A stretch of DNA of 64,000 nt from Pseudomonas entomophila (GCF_029193575.1 NZ_JARGCS010000029.1:1-64000); one strand, 5' to 3'. Positions 26,574-35,807 are shown, numbered from the stretch's first letter. Notes: a model not told the origin generated them from the sequence alone. Program-made: numbers and translations.

Positions 26574-26737
26574 GGGTTCGACCGGCAAGCGGAAACGGAA
26601 TCCAGGACGACAGCGGTAGGCACCTGGGACAAAGTCATGTCAGTGTGTTGCACCGGCATAATTGATGTCAATTGGATATTATCTGGTGTCGATCCTCCAC
26701 GATATTTAGCTTTTTGACGCAGTTTTGCGGAATTCGC

Positions 26738-28567
26738 CTACAGCCCAAACAGCCACGGCACCATCAGTACGGTGACCGACATCACCAGCAGGGTGAACGG
26801 CACGCCGATCTTCACGAAGTCGCCGAAGCGATACTGCCCAGGCCCCAGCACCAGCGTGTTGACCGGCGATGATACTGGCGTCATGAACGCTGCCGAGGCC
26901 GCCAGCGCCACGGTCATGGCGAACGGGTAGGGTGACATGCCCAGGTGCTGTGCGGTGCTGACTGCCACCGGCGCCATCAGTACCGCGGTGGCGGTGTTGG
27001 AGATGAACAGGCCGATCAGCGCGGTGAGGGCGAACAGGCACGCGAGGATGGCGTAGGACCCAGCGCCGCCGAGCAGGCCGACCAGCGCGTCGACGGCCAG
27101 GGTTATGCCGCCCGTCTGCTGCAGGGCCAAGGCGAACGGCAGCATACCCACGATCAGCACCAGGCTTTGCCAATGTATGGCGCGGTAGGCGCTGTTCATG
27201 TCGATGCAGCGGCCTGCGCCCATCAGCAGGCAGCCGATCAATGCGGCGATGACGTTTGGCACCATGCCGCTGACCATCAGCCCGACCATCACCGCCAGGC
27301 TGATCAACGCATAAGGCGCCCGGGCGCGGGCCGGTGCCACCTGGTCGATCTCCGTCGGCAGGCTGAGCACCAGGAAGTCCCGTGGCTGCACTTGCAACTG
27401 GCGCACCGCCTTCCACGGGCCGACCACCAGCAGGGTGTCGCCCAGGCGCAGCTTTTCCTCGACCAACTGCTCCTCGATGGCCGCCTGCTCGCGGCGCAGG
27501 CCGACCACGTTGAGGCCGAAGCGGCTGCGGAACCCCAGTTCCAGCACGCTCTTGCCGAGCAACTGCGAGCCGGGCGGCAGCGAGACTTCCGCCATGCCCA
27601 GTTCCTGGGATTGGTCGATGAAATACGCGGCCTTGAAGTGCAGGGGTTCGAGTTGCATCGTCTGGCACAGGTTGCGCAAATCGTCGCGGTTGGCAAACAA
27701 ATCGAGCAGCAACACATCACCTTGTTGCAGCACAGTGGCGGAATCGGCGGCGATCACCCGGGTGGTGAATTTGTGCTGGCGTTCGATACCGACCACATTG
27801 GCGCCGTGGCGGGTGCGCAGTTCCAGCTCGCCGAGGGTGTGGCCGATCAACGGCGAATGCGGGCGGATGCGCAGGCGTCGCTCGCGGCCGGCGAGCTTGT
27901 AGTCCAGTACCAGGTCGAGCAGGGTGCGGCGGCTTTCCACCCGGCCATCCTTGCGCACCTCGCCATTGAGCCAGTGGCGGGTCAGCAGCATGTAGCCGAC
28001 GCCCAGGGCCAACACCACGAGGCCGAACGGGGTGAAGCTGAAGAAGCTGAAACCGGCCAGGCCGTGGCGCACCAACTCGCTATGCACCACCACGTTGGGC
28101 GGGGTCGCCACCAGGCTGAGCATGCCGCTGATCAAGCCGGCGAAGCTCAGTGGCATCATCAGCCGGCTGGGCGAAAGCTTCAGGCGTGCGGCGATGCTCA
28201 GCACCACCGGGATGAAGATCGCCACCACGCCGGTGGAGCTCATCACCGAGCCCAGCAGCGCCACCGAGACCATCAGCAGCACCAGCAGGCGCGCCTCGCT
28301 GTTGCCGGCACGTTCGCTCATCCACTCGCCGATGCGGTAGGCGATGCCGGTGCGCACCAGGCCTTCGCCGATCACGAACAGTGCGGCGATCAGCACCACG
28401 TTGGGGTCGCTGAAGCCGGCCAGGGCCTGTTCCACGGTGAGGATGCCCGATAGCGGCAGAAACAGGATCACCAGCAGGGCGACCACATCCATGCGCGGGC
28501 GGTTGACGATGAACAGGGTGACGACGACGGCCAGCAGGCCGAGGACCAGGAGCAGGTCATGGGACAT
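26738..28567 (-). CDS. SLC13/DASS-type anion permease with two TrkA-C (RCK_C) domains
   Basis: The 609-residue protein has an N-terminal half-transporter of about five helices (PNVVLIAALFVIGEGLVRTGIA, ATPPNVVVHSELVR), a cytoplasmic insert of about 190 residues made of two TrkA-C domains (RIRPHSPLIGHTLGELELRTRHG; SLPPGSQLLGKSVLELGFRSR), and a C-terminal half with SNTATAVLMAPVAV and SSPVNTLVLGPGQY. The paired SN(T/S)A and ATPPN motifs bind sodium and carboxylate or sulfate in this superfamily. TrkA-C domains bind small regulatory ligands such as nucleotides. The substrate (dicarboxylate, sulfate or other anion) cannot be read from sequence. Confidence 0.88.
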   Translation of the reverse strand: MSHDLLLVLGLLAVVVTLFIVNRPRMDVVALLVILFLPLSGILTVEQALAGFSDPNVVLIAALFVIGEGLVRTGIAYRIGEWMSERAGNSEARLLVLLMVSVALLGSVMSSTGVVAIFIPVVLSIAARLKLSPSRLMMPLSFAGLISGMLSLVATPPNVVVHSELVRHGLAGFSFFSFTPFGLVVLALGVGYMLLTRHWLNGEVRKDGRVESRRTLLDLVLDYKLAGRERRLRIRPHSPLIGHTLGELELRTRHGANVVGIERQHKFTTRVIAADSATVLQQGDVLLLDLFANRDDLRNLCQTMQLEPLHFKAAYFIDQSQELGMAEVSLPPGSQLLGKSVLELGFRSRFGLNVVGLRREQAAIEEQLVEEKLRLGDTLLVVGPWKAVRQLQVQPRDFLVLSLPTEIDQVAPARARAPYALISLAVMVGLMVSGMVPNVIAALIGCLLMGAGRCIDMNSAYRAIHWQSLVLIVGMLPFALALQQTGGITLAVDALVGLLGGAGSYAILACLFALTALIGLFISNTATAVLMAPVAVSTAQHLGMSPYPFAMTVALAASAAFMTPVSSPVNTLVLGPGQYRFGDFVKIGVPFTLLVMSVTVLMVPWLFGL

Positions 28568-28662
28568 CGGGGAGGGTGATCCTTCACGGGGGGCGAAGGG
28601 TCAGTGTGGCAGGTTGTGGTGGGGGCGCTGTTGACGTGTTGCAGGGTTTTGGCTGGACGCCA

Positions 28663-28690
28663 TCGCGGGGCGATTCGACTTGCCCCGCGA
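28663..28690. repeat. REP-like palindrome
   Basis: TCGCGGGGC and GCCCCGCGA flank a 10-base centre in the gap between the permease start and the glycine-zipper gene stop. The core matches the larger palindromes at 43043 and 51770, a family common in Pseudomonas intergenic regions. Confidence 0.55.
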
Positions 28691-28706
28691 GGGGTGCTCC
28701 TAGGTC

Positions 28707-29084
28707 TTAATGACGACGGTGCTTCTTGTCCTTGCCACCCAGGTGGTTACCGATCGCGCCACCGGCCGCGCCGCCCAGGCCGGCGCCGACGGTCGAACCG
28801 TTCGAGCCGCCGAGCTGGCCACCCAGCAGCGAACCGCCGGCCGAGCCCAGGCCACCGCCAATCGCCGCTTCGGTGCGGTTGCCCTTGCGCGCACCGACCG
28901 CACTGCCGGCGGCGCCACCCAGGCCCGCGCCGATGGCGGCGCCGGTGCTGCCGCCGATCTGTTTGCCGACGACGTTGCCCAGGGCGCCGCCCAGGCCGCC
29001 ACCGATGGCCGCGGTACCGTCACCGGCGAAGGCACCTTGGCACAGCAGCAGGCCGAGGGCGAGGGAAGGCAGAGTCAGACGCAT
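28707..29084 (-). CDS. Glycine-zipper envelope protein
   Basis: The 125-residue product starts with a signal peptide (MRLTLPSLALGLLLCQGAFA) and then consists almost wholly of GxxxG repeats (GGGLGGALGNVVGKQIGG, GAAIGAGLGGAAGSAVG, GGGLGSAGGSLLGGQLGG), ending in the basic tail GGKDKKHRRH. Three 30-residue units of the same design are visible. Glycine-zipper proteins of this type (YmgG-like) sit in or at a membrane and pack by helix-helix contact. Start ATG 29084, with GAGG about 10 bases upstream. It follows the RD-rich lipoprotein gene on the same strand by 77 bases. Confidence 0.8.
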   Translation of the reverse strand: MRLTLPSLALGLLLCQGAFAGDGTAAIGGGLGGALGNVVGKQIGGSTGAAIGAGLGGAAGSAVGARKGNRTEAAIGGGLGSAGGSLLGGQLGGSNGSTVGAGLGGAAGGAIGNHLGGKDKKHRRH

Positions 29085-29161
29085 GATTTCATGAACCTCG
29101 AAGGAGTCATCAGGGGAGGGGTGCCACAAGGTGTGCGGCGCACAGGGATTGGAAAGACGCT

Positions 29162-29335
29162 TCAGCGCCAGTCGCGGTCACGGCGATCGTCGTCGCGATA
29201 ACGGTCATGGCGGTGGTGGCGATCACGGTCGCGGTCGCGGTCGCGCCAGCCGTCATCGTCGTCACGGTAATGGTGGCTGTAGCAGCCGGCGAGCAGCAGC
29301 ACGGCGGCGACCAACGAAAAGCTTAGGCGTGGCAT
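29162..29335 (-). CDS. Small lipoprotein with Arg/Asp/His-rich tail
   Basis: The 57-residue product from ATG 29335 has a lipoprotein signal MPRLSFSLVAAVLLLAGC, with Cys18 the lipidation site. The mature 40 residues are a low-complexity tail made of RDRDRDRDRHHRHDRYRDDDRRDRD-type sequence (described in part), alternating acid and base, with several His and Tyr. Such tails can bind metals or peptidoglycan and occur in Pseudomonas small lipoproteins. The function is unknown. The longer in-frame ORF upstream lacks sense as a protein. Confidence 0.7.
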   Translation of the reverse strand: MPRLSFSLVAAVLLLAGCYSHHYRDDDDGWRDRDRDRDRHHRHDRYRDDDRRDRDWR

Positions 29336-29559
29336 GACGGTACAGGTCCTTGATCCACAACGGTTTACCGGGCACTCGCTGAGACCGAAGGCGATCCATT
29401 TGGTTTCCCTGTCGCGCAAAATATTGTTACGCGTGAGACGAGCGACGTGCTTGCTGGCTGCTGTTCTGTCCCGTTCGGTCATGGCCGGGTGCCAGCCGGG
29501 AACCTAGACTGTCACCCAGGCCGCAACCAAGACGGCCATCTGCCACACGGTGAATCACG

Positions 29560-30720
29560 ATGATCGCCCATACCCCGACGCTGTTCGGCGCGGTCGCGCT
29601 GGTTGCGACCATCCTGGCCTTCTGCCTGCTGCTGGTAGGCCAGTTCAACCGCCGCGACAACCTGTTGCTGACCGGCTGCGGCCTGCTTGCGCACGCTCTG
29701 GCCTATGTCTGCTACACGCTGTACGGCCACATGCCGCTGTGGCTCAGCTACGCGCTGGGCAACACCCTGCTGTCGCTGGCGCTGGCGTTCTACTCGGCCA
29801 GCCTGTTCCGGGTACGCGAATCGCGTGTGCCGTGGCGGCGGATCTTCATCATCCCGCTGTGCATGCTCGTCGGCCTGGCGTTGCTGCTCGACACCCTGGA
29901 GCCGCGCATGCTGTTGGCCACGTTGGTGCTGATGCTGCAATGCGCGTTGATCCTCTACTGGGCCCAGCGCCATGCTGAGCACCGTGGCCGGGCGCACCTG
30001 CTGCTGGTCATTGGCGCGGGTATCAGCCTGGTCGGCCTGGGCATGCGCGTGGTCGCGATAGCCGCTGGCACCGCGCAGGAGATGCGCTACGACACCAGCA
30101 ACCTCAAGCAGACCGTCTCGGTGAGCATCGGCACGGTCACCGTGATGATGTACTCCATCGGCCTGGTGCTCATGGCCAAGGAGCGCAGCGAGTCGCGCTT
30201 GCAGCACTTGGCCGGGCACGACGTGCTGACCGGCACCAGCAACCGCCGGGCGATCCTCGAGCGCTTTGCCGTGGAGCTCGAGCGCGCCCGTGTCGAGCGC
30301 AGCAGCCTGGCGGTGGCGATGATCGATATCGACCACTTCAAGCGCATCAATGACCTGCACGGTCATCTGGCCGGCGACGAGGTGCTGTGCCATTGCGTGC
30401 GCCAGTTGCAACAGCGCCTGCGCCAGGAGGACAGCCTGGGCCGCTATGGCGGCGAGGAGTTCCTGCTGGTGCTGCCGCACACCGACCGCGACGGCGCGCT
30501 CAAGGCCCTGCACGACCTGCGCGAAGCCATCGCCCGTAGCCCCGCACGTTTCGACGGCGCCGACATCGAGCTGCGTTTCAGCGTCGGCCTGTGGTGCGGT
30601 GTACCGAACCTGGACGACAGCACGGCGAGCCTGATCGCCCAGGCTGACGCGGCGCTTTACCAGGCCAAGGCGGGCGGGCGCAATGCTGTGCGCCTGGCGG
30701 CGCCGTTGAGTGTCTGCTAG
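29560..30720 (+). CDS. Membrane diguanylate cyclase with I-site
   Basis: It produces cyclic di-GMP. The 386 residues begin with about seven membrane helices (FGAVALVATILAFCLLLVG to GLVLMAKE), then a GGDEF domain from about residue 210: MIDIDHFKRINDLHGHLAGDE, RYGGEEFLLVLPHTD. RQED precedes the loop at the RxxD I-site position, so unlike the MASE1-type cyclase at 25164 this one should be product-inhibited. It starts at ATG 29560 and is transcribed alone. Confidence 0.9.
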   Translation: MIAHTPTLFGAVALVATILAFCLLLVGQFNRRDNLLLTGCGLLAHALAYVCYTLYGHMPLWLSYALGNTLLSLALAFYSASLFRVRESRVPWRRIFIIPLCMLVGLALLLDTLEPRMLLATLVLMLQCALILYWAQRHAEHRGRAHLLLVIGAGISLVGLGMRVVAIAAGTAQEMRYDTSNLKQTVSVSIGTVTVMMYSIGLVLMAKERSESRLQHLAGHDVLTGTSNRRAILERFAVELERARVERSSLAVAMIDIDHFKRINDLHGHLAGDEVLCHCVRQLQQRLRQEDSLGRYGGEEFLLVLPHTDRDGALKALHDLREAIARSPARFDGADIELRFSVGLWCGVPNLDDSTASLIAQADAALYQAKAGGRNAVRLAAPLSVC

Positions 30721-30785
30721 GTCGGCGATTCACGGCACGGGTGACCGGTGCTAGAGTCGCTTCTTTTTCGTCCCGAGGAAGGAAC

Positions 30786-31136
30786 ATGCGAGCAATTCTG
30801 CCGATGGCCGCGGCCCTGGCGCTGGTCGGTTGTGCGTCGTCGACCATGGATGCGGCGCGTAATGGCCAACCCACCGCGCGCCTGGATTCGCACAAGGCGC
30901 CGGAGCTGGTCGCGCAGTGCATCCAGTTCAGCTGGCAGGAAGAGTCGGCCTTTGGCGTCGATGCCAGTGGCTACCTGGAGTCGCGCAAGCAGGGGGGCTT
31001 CACCGTGTATACCCGCGAGGCGGAGTCCTTCGCCGACATCTACCCCCAGGCGGGCGGCACCCACGTCGACTACTACGCGCAGAAGAACGACGGCACGGCC
31101 CTGCGGCGCAGAGCGGCCGCGGCCACCTGCCTGTAG
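30786..31136 (+). CDS. Small lipoprotein, function unknown
   Basis: The 116-residue product begins MRAILPMAAALALVGC with the lipobox LVGC at residues 13-16, after GAGGAAGGAAC as ribosome site. The mature part has KAPELVAQCIQFSWQEES and a tail AAAATCL, with cysteines that could pair. I recall similar Pseudomonas lipoproteins of unknown role. It converges with the DUF1275 gene, 13 bases between stops. Confidence 0.7.
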   Translation: MRAILPMAAALALVGCASSTMDAARNGQPTARLDSHKAPELVAQCIQFSWQEESAFGVDASGYLESRKQGGFTVYTREAESFADIYPQAGGTHVDYYAQKNDGTALRRRAAAATCL

Positions 31137-31149
31137 TCGCCCGCGCCGC

Positions 31150-31848
31150 TTAGCGTGGCATGTAGCGCAATTGCCAGCGCCGGGGGATCTTCAACGAGGC
31201 CATTGCCAGCAGCACCGCGAGCAGGGCGCCGGCCAGCAGTGCCGAGCGCTCGAAGCGCTGCTCCAGCAGCACCCCGGCGATGGCGCCGACGAACATGCCG
31301 CTCCAGGGTATTAGTTGCACGCGCCAGCCCAGGCGCTGCTGGCCGAGCAGCGTGCGGCCAAGGCCCCTGCCGAAGCGCGACAGGGCGCCGGTCACGTAGG
31401 TCAGGCCGATGGGCAGGCCGTTCACTTCCTCGACCACCGCGTTGATCATTCCCATGGCCGTCACCGCAGCCAGCAGCGCCAGCAGTTGCAGGGGCTCGGG
31501 TAGCGCGCCGGCCAGCGCCAGCAGGCCAGCGATCAGCGCCAGCAATGGCCAGGGTCGGCGGCCGCTGCGGGCGGCGACGATCACCCCCAGCGCATTGCCC
31601 AGCACGAACGCCGCGATCACCAGCGCCAGGCGCAGCACCGGCCCCAGCTCGGCGTTGCCCAGAGACACCGCCAGGCGCGTGGTGTTGCCGCTCATGAACG
31701 AGACGAAGTCGCCGGTGGCCATGAAGCCGATGGCGTCGGTCATGCCCGCCAGCACCGACAACGCGGCGACGAAATACAGGCCCACCGCGCCGCGGCGCTG
31801 GATCAGCCGCTGCCGTTTGCCAAGGGGGGACAGGCTTCCCGGTAGCAT
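31150..31848 (-). CDS. DUF1275 (YoaK-like) membrane protein
   Basis: The 232-residue integral membrane protein has about six helices and the family signatures GMTDAIGFMATGDFVSFMSGNTTRL and NGLPIGLTYVTGALSRFGRGL. YoaK family members are inner-membrane proteins of unknown transport or protective role. I choose ATG 31848, six bases after GGAGG. An ORF extension of 72 codons upstream is not protein-like. An inverted repeat AATGAGG-TTTTT-CCTCATT (31951-31969) about 100 bases upstream could be an operator. Confidence 0.85.
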   Translation of the reverse strand: MLPGSLSPLGKRQRLIQRRGAVGLYFVAALSVLAGMTDAIGFMATGDFVSFMSGNTTRLAVSLGNAELGPVLRLALVIAAFVLGNALGVIVAARSGRRPWPLLALIAGLLALAGALPEPLQLLALLAAVTAMGMINAVVEEVNGLPIGLTYVTGALSRFGRGLGRTLLGQQRLGWRVQLIPWSGMFVGAIAGVLLEQRFERSALLAGALLAVLLAMASLKIPRRWQLRYMPR

Positions 31849-32103
31849 CGATGCCTCCGTTTTCGGACCCGGCGCGCCCCAGGTCGATGCAGGTGGGGGA
31901 TGCGCGAAAAGCGGAGTATATCCGAGCGACCTTTCCCCATTTGCATGCCAAATGAGGTTTTTCCTCATTGGTAGCTTCCTTGATTTCGCCAAAACTGCGG
32001 CGTACCTGTGGGGGTTTACCCGCGAAGAGGTCGGTATGAAGGGTTGCAATCGGGAGGCCGGCACGGATGCTTGGAGGGGCGGGCTTGTCCCACGATAGCG
32101 ACC

Positions 32104-32472
32104 TCAGCGTCTCATGAACCCCGGGCACCGATCACTGAACGAATGCCCCACCGGCTCCAGCCGTGGATCATCGACCCGGTCGAAGCACCCCAACAGCAAT
32201 GCCACCGTCGGCGCATCGTCGATGGCCCCGATCGAGCTCCCGCACTGCCCGCAGAACGCCCGACTCGAGGCATCCGACGAGCGCCAGGTGCGCGGCGCGC
32301 CGCCGCTCCCCGTCCACTGCACCTGCTCACGGGGGAACTCCACCCAGGTGGCAATCAACGCCCCGGTGTGCTGCTGGCACCAGCGGCAGGAACAATCATG
32401 TGGGTTGGCACCCGGCCCTTCGGCCTGGAAACGAATGGCGCCACATAGGCAGCCGCCATGGTAGAGGGTCAT
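32104..32472 (-). CDS. GFA-family (CENP-V) zinc protein
   Basis: The 122 residues contain the zinc-ligand pattern of the Gfa/CENP-V fold: GGCLCGAIRF at residues 6-15, CSCRWCQQHTGA in the middle and FCGQCGSSI later. The founding member was proposed to speed glutathione-formaldehyde adduct formation, but most homologues have unknown substrates. Start ATG 32472 sits behind GGAGAAGAAC. It diverges from the methyltransferase gene by 70 bases. Confidence 0.85.
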   Translation of the reverse strand: MTLYHGGCLCGAIRFQAEGPGANPHDCSCRWCQQHTGALIATWVEFPREQVQWTGSGGAPRTWRSSDASSRAFCGQCGSSIGAIDDAPTVALLLGCFDRVDDPRLEPVGHSFSDRCPGFMRR

Positions 32473-32542
32473 GTTCTTCTCTCCTTGAAGCCGGTTGTGC
32501 GGCCCGCTAACGTAGCGGCTTTCTTCGCACAAGGAAGTGTCC

Positions 32543-33364
32543 ATGAACCGCTCACTGGAACTCAACCGCACCAGCTGGGACGAACGCGCGCCACTGCATG
32601 CCGTTTCACGCGACTATGAGGTAGAGCTCTTCGTCCAACGGCCCGAGCATCTCTCCGAGGTGGTGCGCTTCGACCTGCCGCGCCTCGGTGACATCCGCGG
32701 CCTGCGTACCCTGCACCTGCAATGCCATATCGGTACCGACACCCTGTCGCTGGCGCGTCTGGGCGCGCAGGTCAGCGGCCTGGACTTCTCCCCGGCGTCG
32801 CTGGCCCAGGCCCGACGCCTGGCCGAGCGTTGCGGCACGCCCATCGACTATGTCGAGTCGGATGTGTACCAGGCGGCCAGCGTGCTGCCCGTTGCCAGCT
32901 ACGACTTGATCTATACCGGTGTCGGTGCGCTCTGTTGGTTGCCCGACATCGACGCGTGGGCCGCCAATGTGGCCGCGCTGCTCAAGCCGGGCGGGCGGTT
33001 GTTCCTGCGTGAAGGCCACCCGATGCTGTGGGCGATCAACGAGGAGCACGGTGATCGTCTGCAGGTCGAGTACCCGTACTTCGAGCATGCCGCGCCGACC
33101 GTATGGTTCAGTGACCAAACCTACGTCGATAGCAGCCAGCGCCTGGCGCACACCGAGACCCATGTGTGGAACCACGGCATGGGCGAGTTGGTGACCGCGT
33201 TGCTGGCGCACGGCCTGCGCCTGACCGCGCTGGAGGAGCACCAGAGCATTCCCTGGGAGGCCTTGCCGGGGCAGATGGACAAGGGCGCCGACGGCGAATG
33301 GCGCCTGCGCGAGCTGCCCGAGCGCCTGCCGCTGAGCTACACGCTGCAGGCGCTCAAGCCTTGA
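32543..33364 (+). CDS. SAM-dependent class I methyltransferase
   Basis: The 273 residues have motif I LHLQCHIGTDTLSLARLGA (about residues 55-73), the acidic end of strand 2 in SGLDFSP, and motif IV YTGVGALCWLPD. The substrate is unknown and could be a small molecule. It is related to the SmtA/UbiE-like Methyltransf_11/25 group. ATG 32543 lies 7 bases after AAGGA, better than the GTG two codons before. Its stop touches the stop of the convergent SDR gene. Confidence 0.85.
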   Translation: MNRSLELNRTSWDERAPLHAVSRDYEVELFVQRPEHLSEVVRFDLPRLGDIRGLRTLHLQCHIGTDTLSLARLGAQVSGLDFSPASLAQARRLAERCGTPIDYVESDVYQAASVLPVASYDLIYTGVGALCWLPDIDAWAANVAALLKPGGRLFLREGHPMLWAINEEHGDRLQVEYPYFEHAAPTVWFSDQTYVDSSQRLAHTETHVWNHGMGELVTALLAHGLRLTALEEHQSIPWEALPGQMDKGADGEWRLRELPERLPLSYTLQALKP

Positions 33365-34132
33365 TCAGGAGAGGAAGCCGCCGTCGACGTTGAGCGCCAC
33401 GCCGGTGGTATAGCTGGAGGCATCGCTGGCCAGGTACAGCACCGCGCCGGCCATTTCCTTGGGGTCTGCCACGCGCTTGAGCGGGATCTGCTGCAACGCG
33501 GCGTTGAGGATGCTGTCGTTCTTCACCAGCGCCGAGGCGAACTTGGTGTCGGTCAGGCCCGGCAGCAGGGCGTTGCAGCGGATGCCGAAGGCGGCGCATT
33601 CCTTGGCGAACACCTTGGTCATATTGATCACGGCGGCCTTGGTCACCGAGTAGATGCCCTGGAACACACCGGGGGATACGCCATTGATCGACGCCACGTT
33701 GATGATGCTGCCGCCGCCCTGCTCGCGCATCAGCTTGCCGGCTTCCACCGACATGAAGAAGTAGCCGCGGATGTTCACGTCCACGGTCTTCTGGAAGGCG
33801 CCCAAGTCGGTGTCGAGCACGTTGCAGAACTGCGGGTTGGTCGCCGCGTTGTTGACCAGGATATCGAGGCGTCCGAACTGCTCGCGGATGCCGGCGAACA
33901 CCTGCTGGATCTGCTCCATCTCACCGATATGGCAAGCCACCGCCGTGGCCTTGCCGCCCGCGGCGACGATCGCATCGGCGACCTGCTGGCAGCCGTCGAG
34001 CTTGCGGCTGGAGACGATCACGTGGGCACCTTGCTGGGCCAGCAGGTGGGCGATGGCCTCGCCGATGCCGCGGCTGGCGCCGGAGACGAAGGCGACTTTG
34101 CCGTCGAGGTCGAACAGGTGGGTCTTGGACAT
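33365..34132 (-). CDS. Short-chain dehydrogenase/reductase (SDR)
   Basis: The 255 residues show VSGASRGIGEAIA (NAD(P) binding, residues 15-27), VNNAATNP, and the catalytic YSVTK. ATG 34132 follows AAGGAACC. It lies 35 bases after the phosphotransferase gene on the same strand, so both are likely one transcript. In Pseudomonas this pair accompanies an acyl-CoA dehydrogenase, suggesting a role in fatty or branched acyl compound breakdown, which is inference here. Confidence 0.9.
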   Translation of the reverse strand: MSKTHLFDLDGKVAFVSGASRGIGEAIAHLLAQQGAHVIVSSRKLDGCQQVADAIVAAGGKATAVACHIGEMEQIQQVFAGIREQFGRLDILVNNAATNPQFCNVLDTDLGAFQKTVDVNIRGYFFMSVEAGKLMREQGGGSIINVASINGVSPGVFQGIYSVTKAAVINMTKVFAKECAAFGIRCNALLPGLTDTKFASALVKNDSILNAALQQIPLKRVADPKEMAGAVLYLASDASSYTTGVALNVDGGFLS

Positions 34133-34167
34133 GCTAGGTTCCTTGTGGTCTGCCATGCGGGGCCGCG

Positions 34168-35235
34168 TTACAGGGCGGATTTGCCGATCAACTGCAGGGT
34201 CATGTGCTCCAGCAGCCGGTTCATGTGAATGAACTGGGCGAAGCGCTTGTCCTGGGTCTGGCCGTGGTGGAAACGGTAGTAGATCTGCTGGACGATGCCG
34301 GCCAGGCGGAACAGGCCGTAGGCGTAGTAGAAATCGAAGTTGTCCAGGCTGATGCCGGCGCGCTGGGCGTAGTAGTCGACGAACTGGCGGCGGGTCAGCA
34401 TGCCGGGGGCGTTGCTCGGCTGGCGGCGCATCAGTTGCACCGGCGCCGGGTCATCGGCCTCGATCCAGTAGGCCAGGCTGTTGCCCAGGTCCATCAGCGG
34501 GTCGCCGAGGGTGGCCATTTCCCAGTCGAGCACGCCGATGATGCGCATCGGATTGTCGGCGTCGAGGATGACGTTGTCGAAGCGGTAGTCGTTGTGCACG
34601 ATGCCAGGACGCGGGTGGTCGGCGGGCATCTTCTCGCGCAGCCAGGCGGTCACCTTTTCCCAGCGGGGGGCGTCGGGGGTCAGGGCTTTCTCGTAACGGC
34701 TGGTCCAGCCTTCGATCTGCCGCTGCACGTAGCCTTCGGGCTTGCCCAGGTCGGCCAGGCCGCAGGCGTTGTAGTCGACCTGGTGCAGTTCCACCAGGCG
34801 CTCGATGAAGCTCTTGCACAGGGCCTCGGTGCGCGTGGCGTCCAGGCCCAGTGCCGGCGGTATGTCCGAGCGCAGGATCACGCCCTTGACCCGCTCCATC
34901 ACGTAGAACTCGCCGCCGATCAGCGCTTCGTCGGTGCAGTGCGCATAGGCCTTGGGGCAGTAGGGGAAGCCGTCGTTGAGCTGGTTGAGGATGCGGAACT
35001 CGCGGCCCATGTCGTGCGCCGACTTGGCCTTGTGGCCGAAGGGGGGGCGGCGCAGCACGAATTCACGGTTCGGATAGGCGACCAGATAGGTCAGGTTCGA
35101 CGCGCCGCCCGGGAACTGGCTGATCGTCGGCGTGCCATCCAGGCCGGGGATATGTGCCTTGAGGTAGGGATCGATGACGGCCGCGTCGAGTTCTTCGCCG
35201 GGGCGTACCTGGGTGGACTGGTCGGTGAGCGTCAT
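34168..35235 (-). CDS. Phosphotransferase-family protein (ACAD10/11-like kinase fold)
   Basis: The 355 residues contain the aminoglycoside-phosphotransferase fold with FPGGASNLTYLV as glycine loop, the Brenner motif HNDYRFDNVILD and the metal motif GVLDWEMATLGDPLMDL. In the ACAD10/11 branch these kinases phosphorylate 4-hydroxy acyl-CoAs for beta-oxidation (known for the mammalian family, inferred here). ATG 35235 has AAGGAACGCGC upstream. It is followed by the SDR gene. Confidence 0.88.
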   Translation of the reverse strand: MTLTDQSTQVRPGEELDAAVIDPYLKAHIPGLDGTPTISQFPGGASNLTYLVAYPNREFVLRRPPFGHKAKSAHDMGREFRILNQLNDGFPYCPKAYAHCTDEALIGGEFYVMERVKGVILRSDIPPALGLDATRTEALCKSFIERLVELHQVDYNACGLADLGKPEGYVQRQIEGWTSRYEKALTPDAPRWEKVTAWLREKMPADHPRPGIVHNDYRFDNVILDADNPMRIIGVLDWEMATLGDPLMDLGNSLAYWIEADDPAPVQLMRRQPSNAPGMLTRRQFVDYYAQRAGISLDNFDFYYAYGLFRLAGIVQQIYYRFHHGQTQDKRFAQFIHMNRLLEHMTLQLIGKSAL

Positions 35236-35379
35236 GCGCGTTCCTTATTCTCGATAGCGAGCACTATTGGCTAATCTAATTTCCCTGTCGCCTTGGAACA
35301 AGCGTCCCAATAGCCATATAGGCGAGCGTGTTGCTGGTCGATCACTGGCCCTGATGGCCGACACAGGCGCTGCGGGAGC

Positions 35380-35412
35380 AAAAAAAAACCGAAGCCCAAG
35401 GGCCTCGGTTTT
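35380..35412 (-). terminator. Rho-independent terminator of the SCP2/phosphatase unit
   Basis: On the minus strand: CCGAGGCCC, a TT loop, GGGCTTCGG with one G-U pair, then a run of nine T (the A run 35380-35388 on the plus strand). It sits 24 bases after the SCP2 gene stop and separates that unit from the phosphotransferase-SDR pair. Confidence 0.85.
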
Positions 35413-35435
35413 CTTCACCACACCGTTCGCGCCCC

Positions 35436-35753
35436 TCAGGCCGGGAACAGCTCGCTGAGTTTCATCGACAGCATCATGTCGCCTTCGACGCGCAGCTTGC
35501 CGCTCATGAACGCCTGCATGCCGTCGGTGTCGCCGCTGACGATGCCTTTGAGGGTTTCACTGTCCAGCACCAGGGTGCAGTTGGCGTCGGCGTTCTCGCC
35601 TTCCTGGATCTCGCAGGTGCCGTCCTTGACGAGCAGGGCGTAGTGCTTGTCTTCGTCGGTGATGTTGAAGCCGAACACCAGGTCCAGGCCGGCGGCAGCG
35701 GCTGGGTTGAACTTGGCTTTCATCGCTTCGACTGCTTTAGCTACGTCGCTCAT
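35436..35753 (-). CDS. SCP2 sterol-binding-domain protein
   Basis: The 105-residue product is a stand-alone SCP2 domain: VFGFNITDEDKHYALLVKDG and a tail GKLRVEGDMMLSMKLSELFPA. Such domains have a hydrophobic tunnel that binds acyl-CoA or other lipids. ATG 35753 follows AAGGAATACACC. It is between the histidine phosphatase gene upstream and a strong terminator downstream, and may shuttle lipids for the acyl-compound enzymes encoded next door. Confidence 0.9.
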   Translation of the reverse strand: MSDVAKAVEAMKAKFNPAAAAGLDLVFGFNITDEDKHYALLVKDGTCEIQEGENADANCTLVLDSETLKGIVSGDTDGMQAFMSGKLRVEGDMMLSMKLSELFPA

Positions 35754-35807
35754 GGTGTATTCCTTGTTAAGTGATAGTCGCGTGTGCAGGGACACAACAG
35801 GCCGGGC

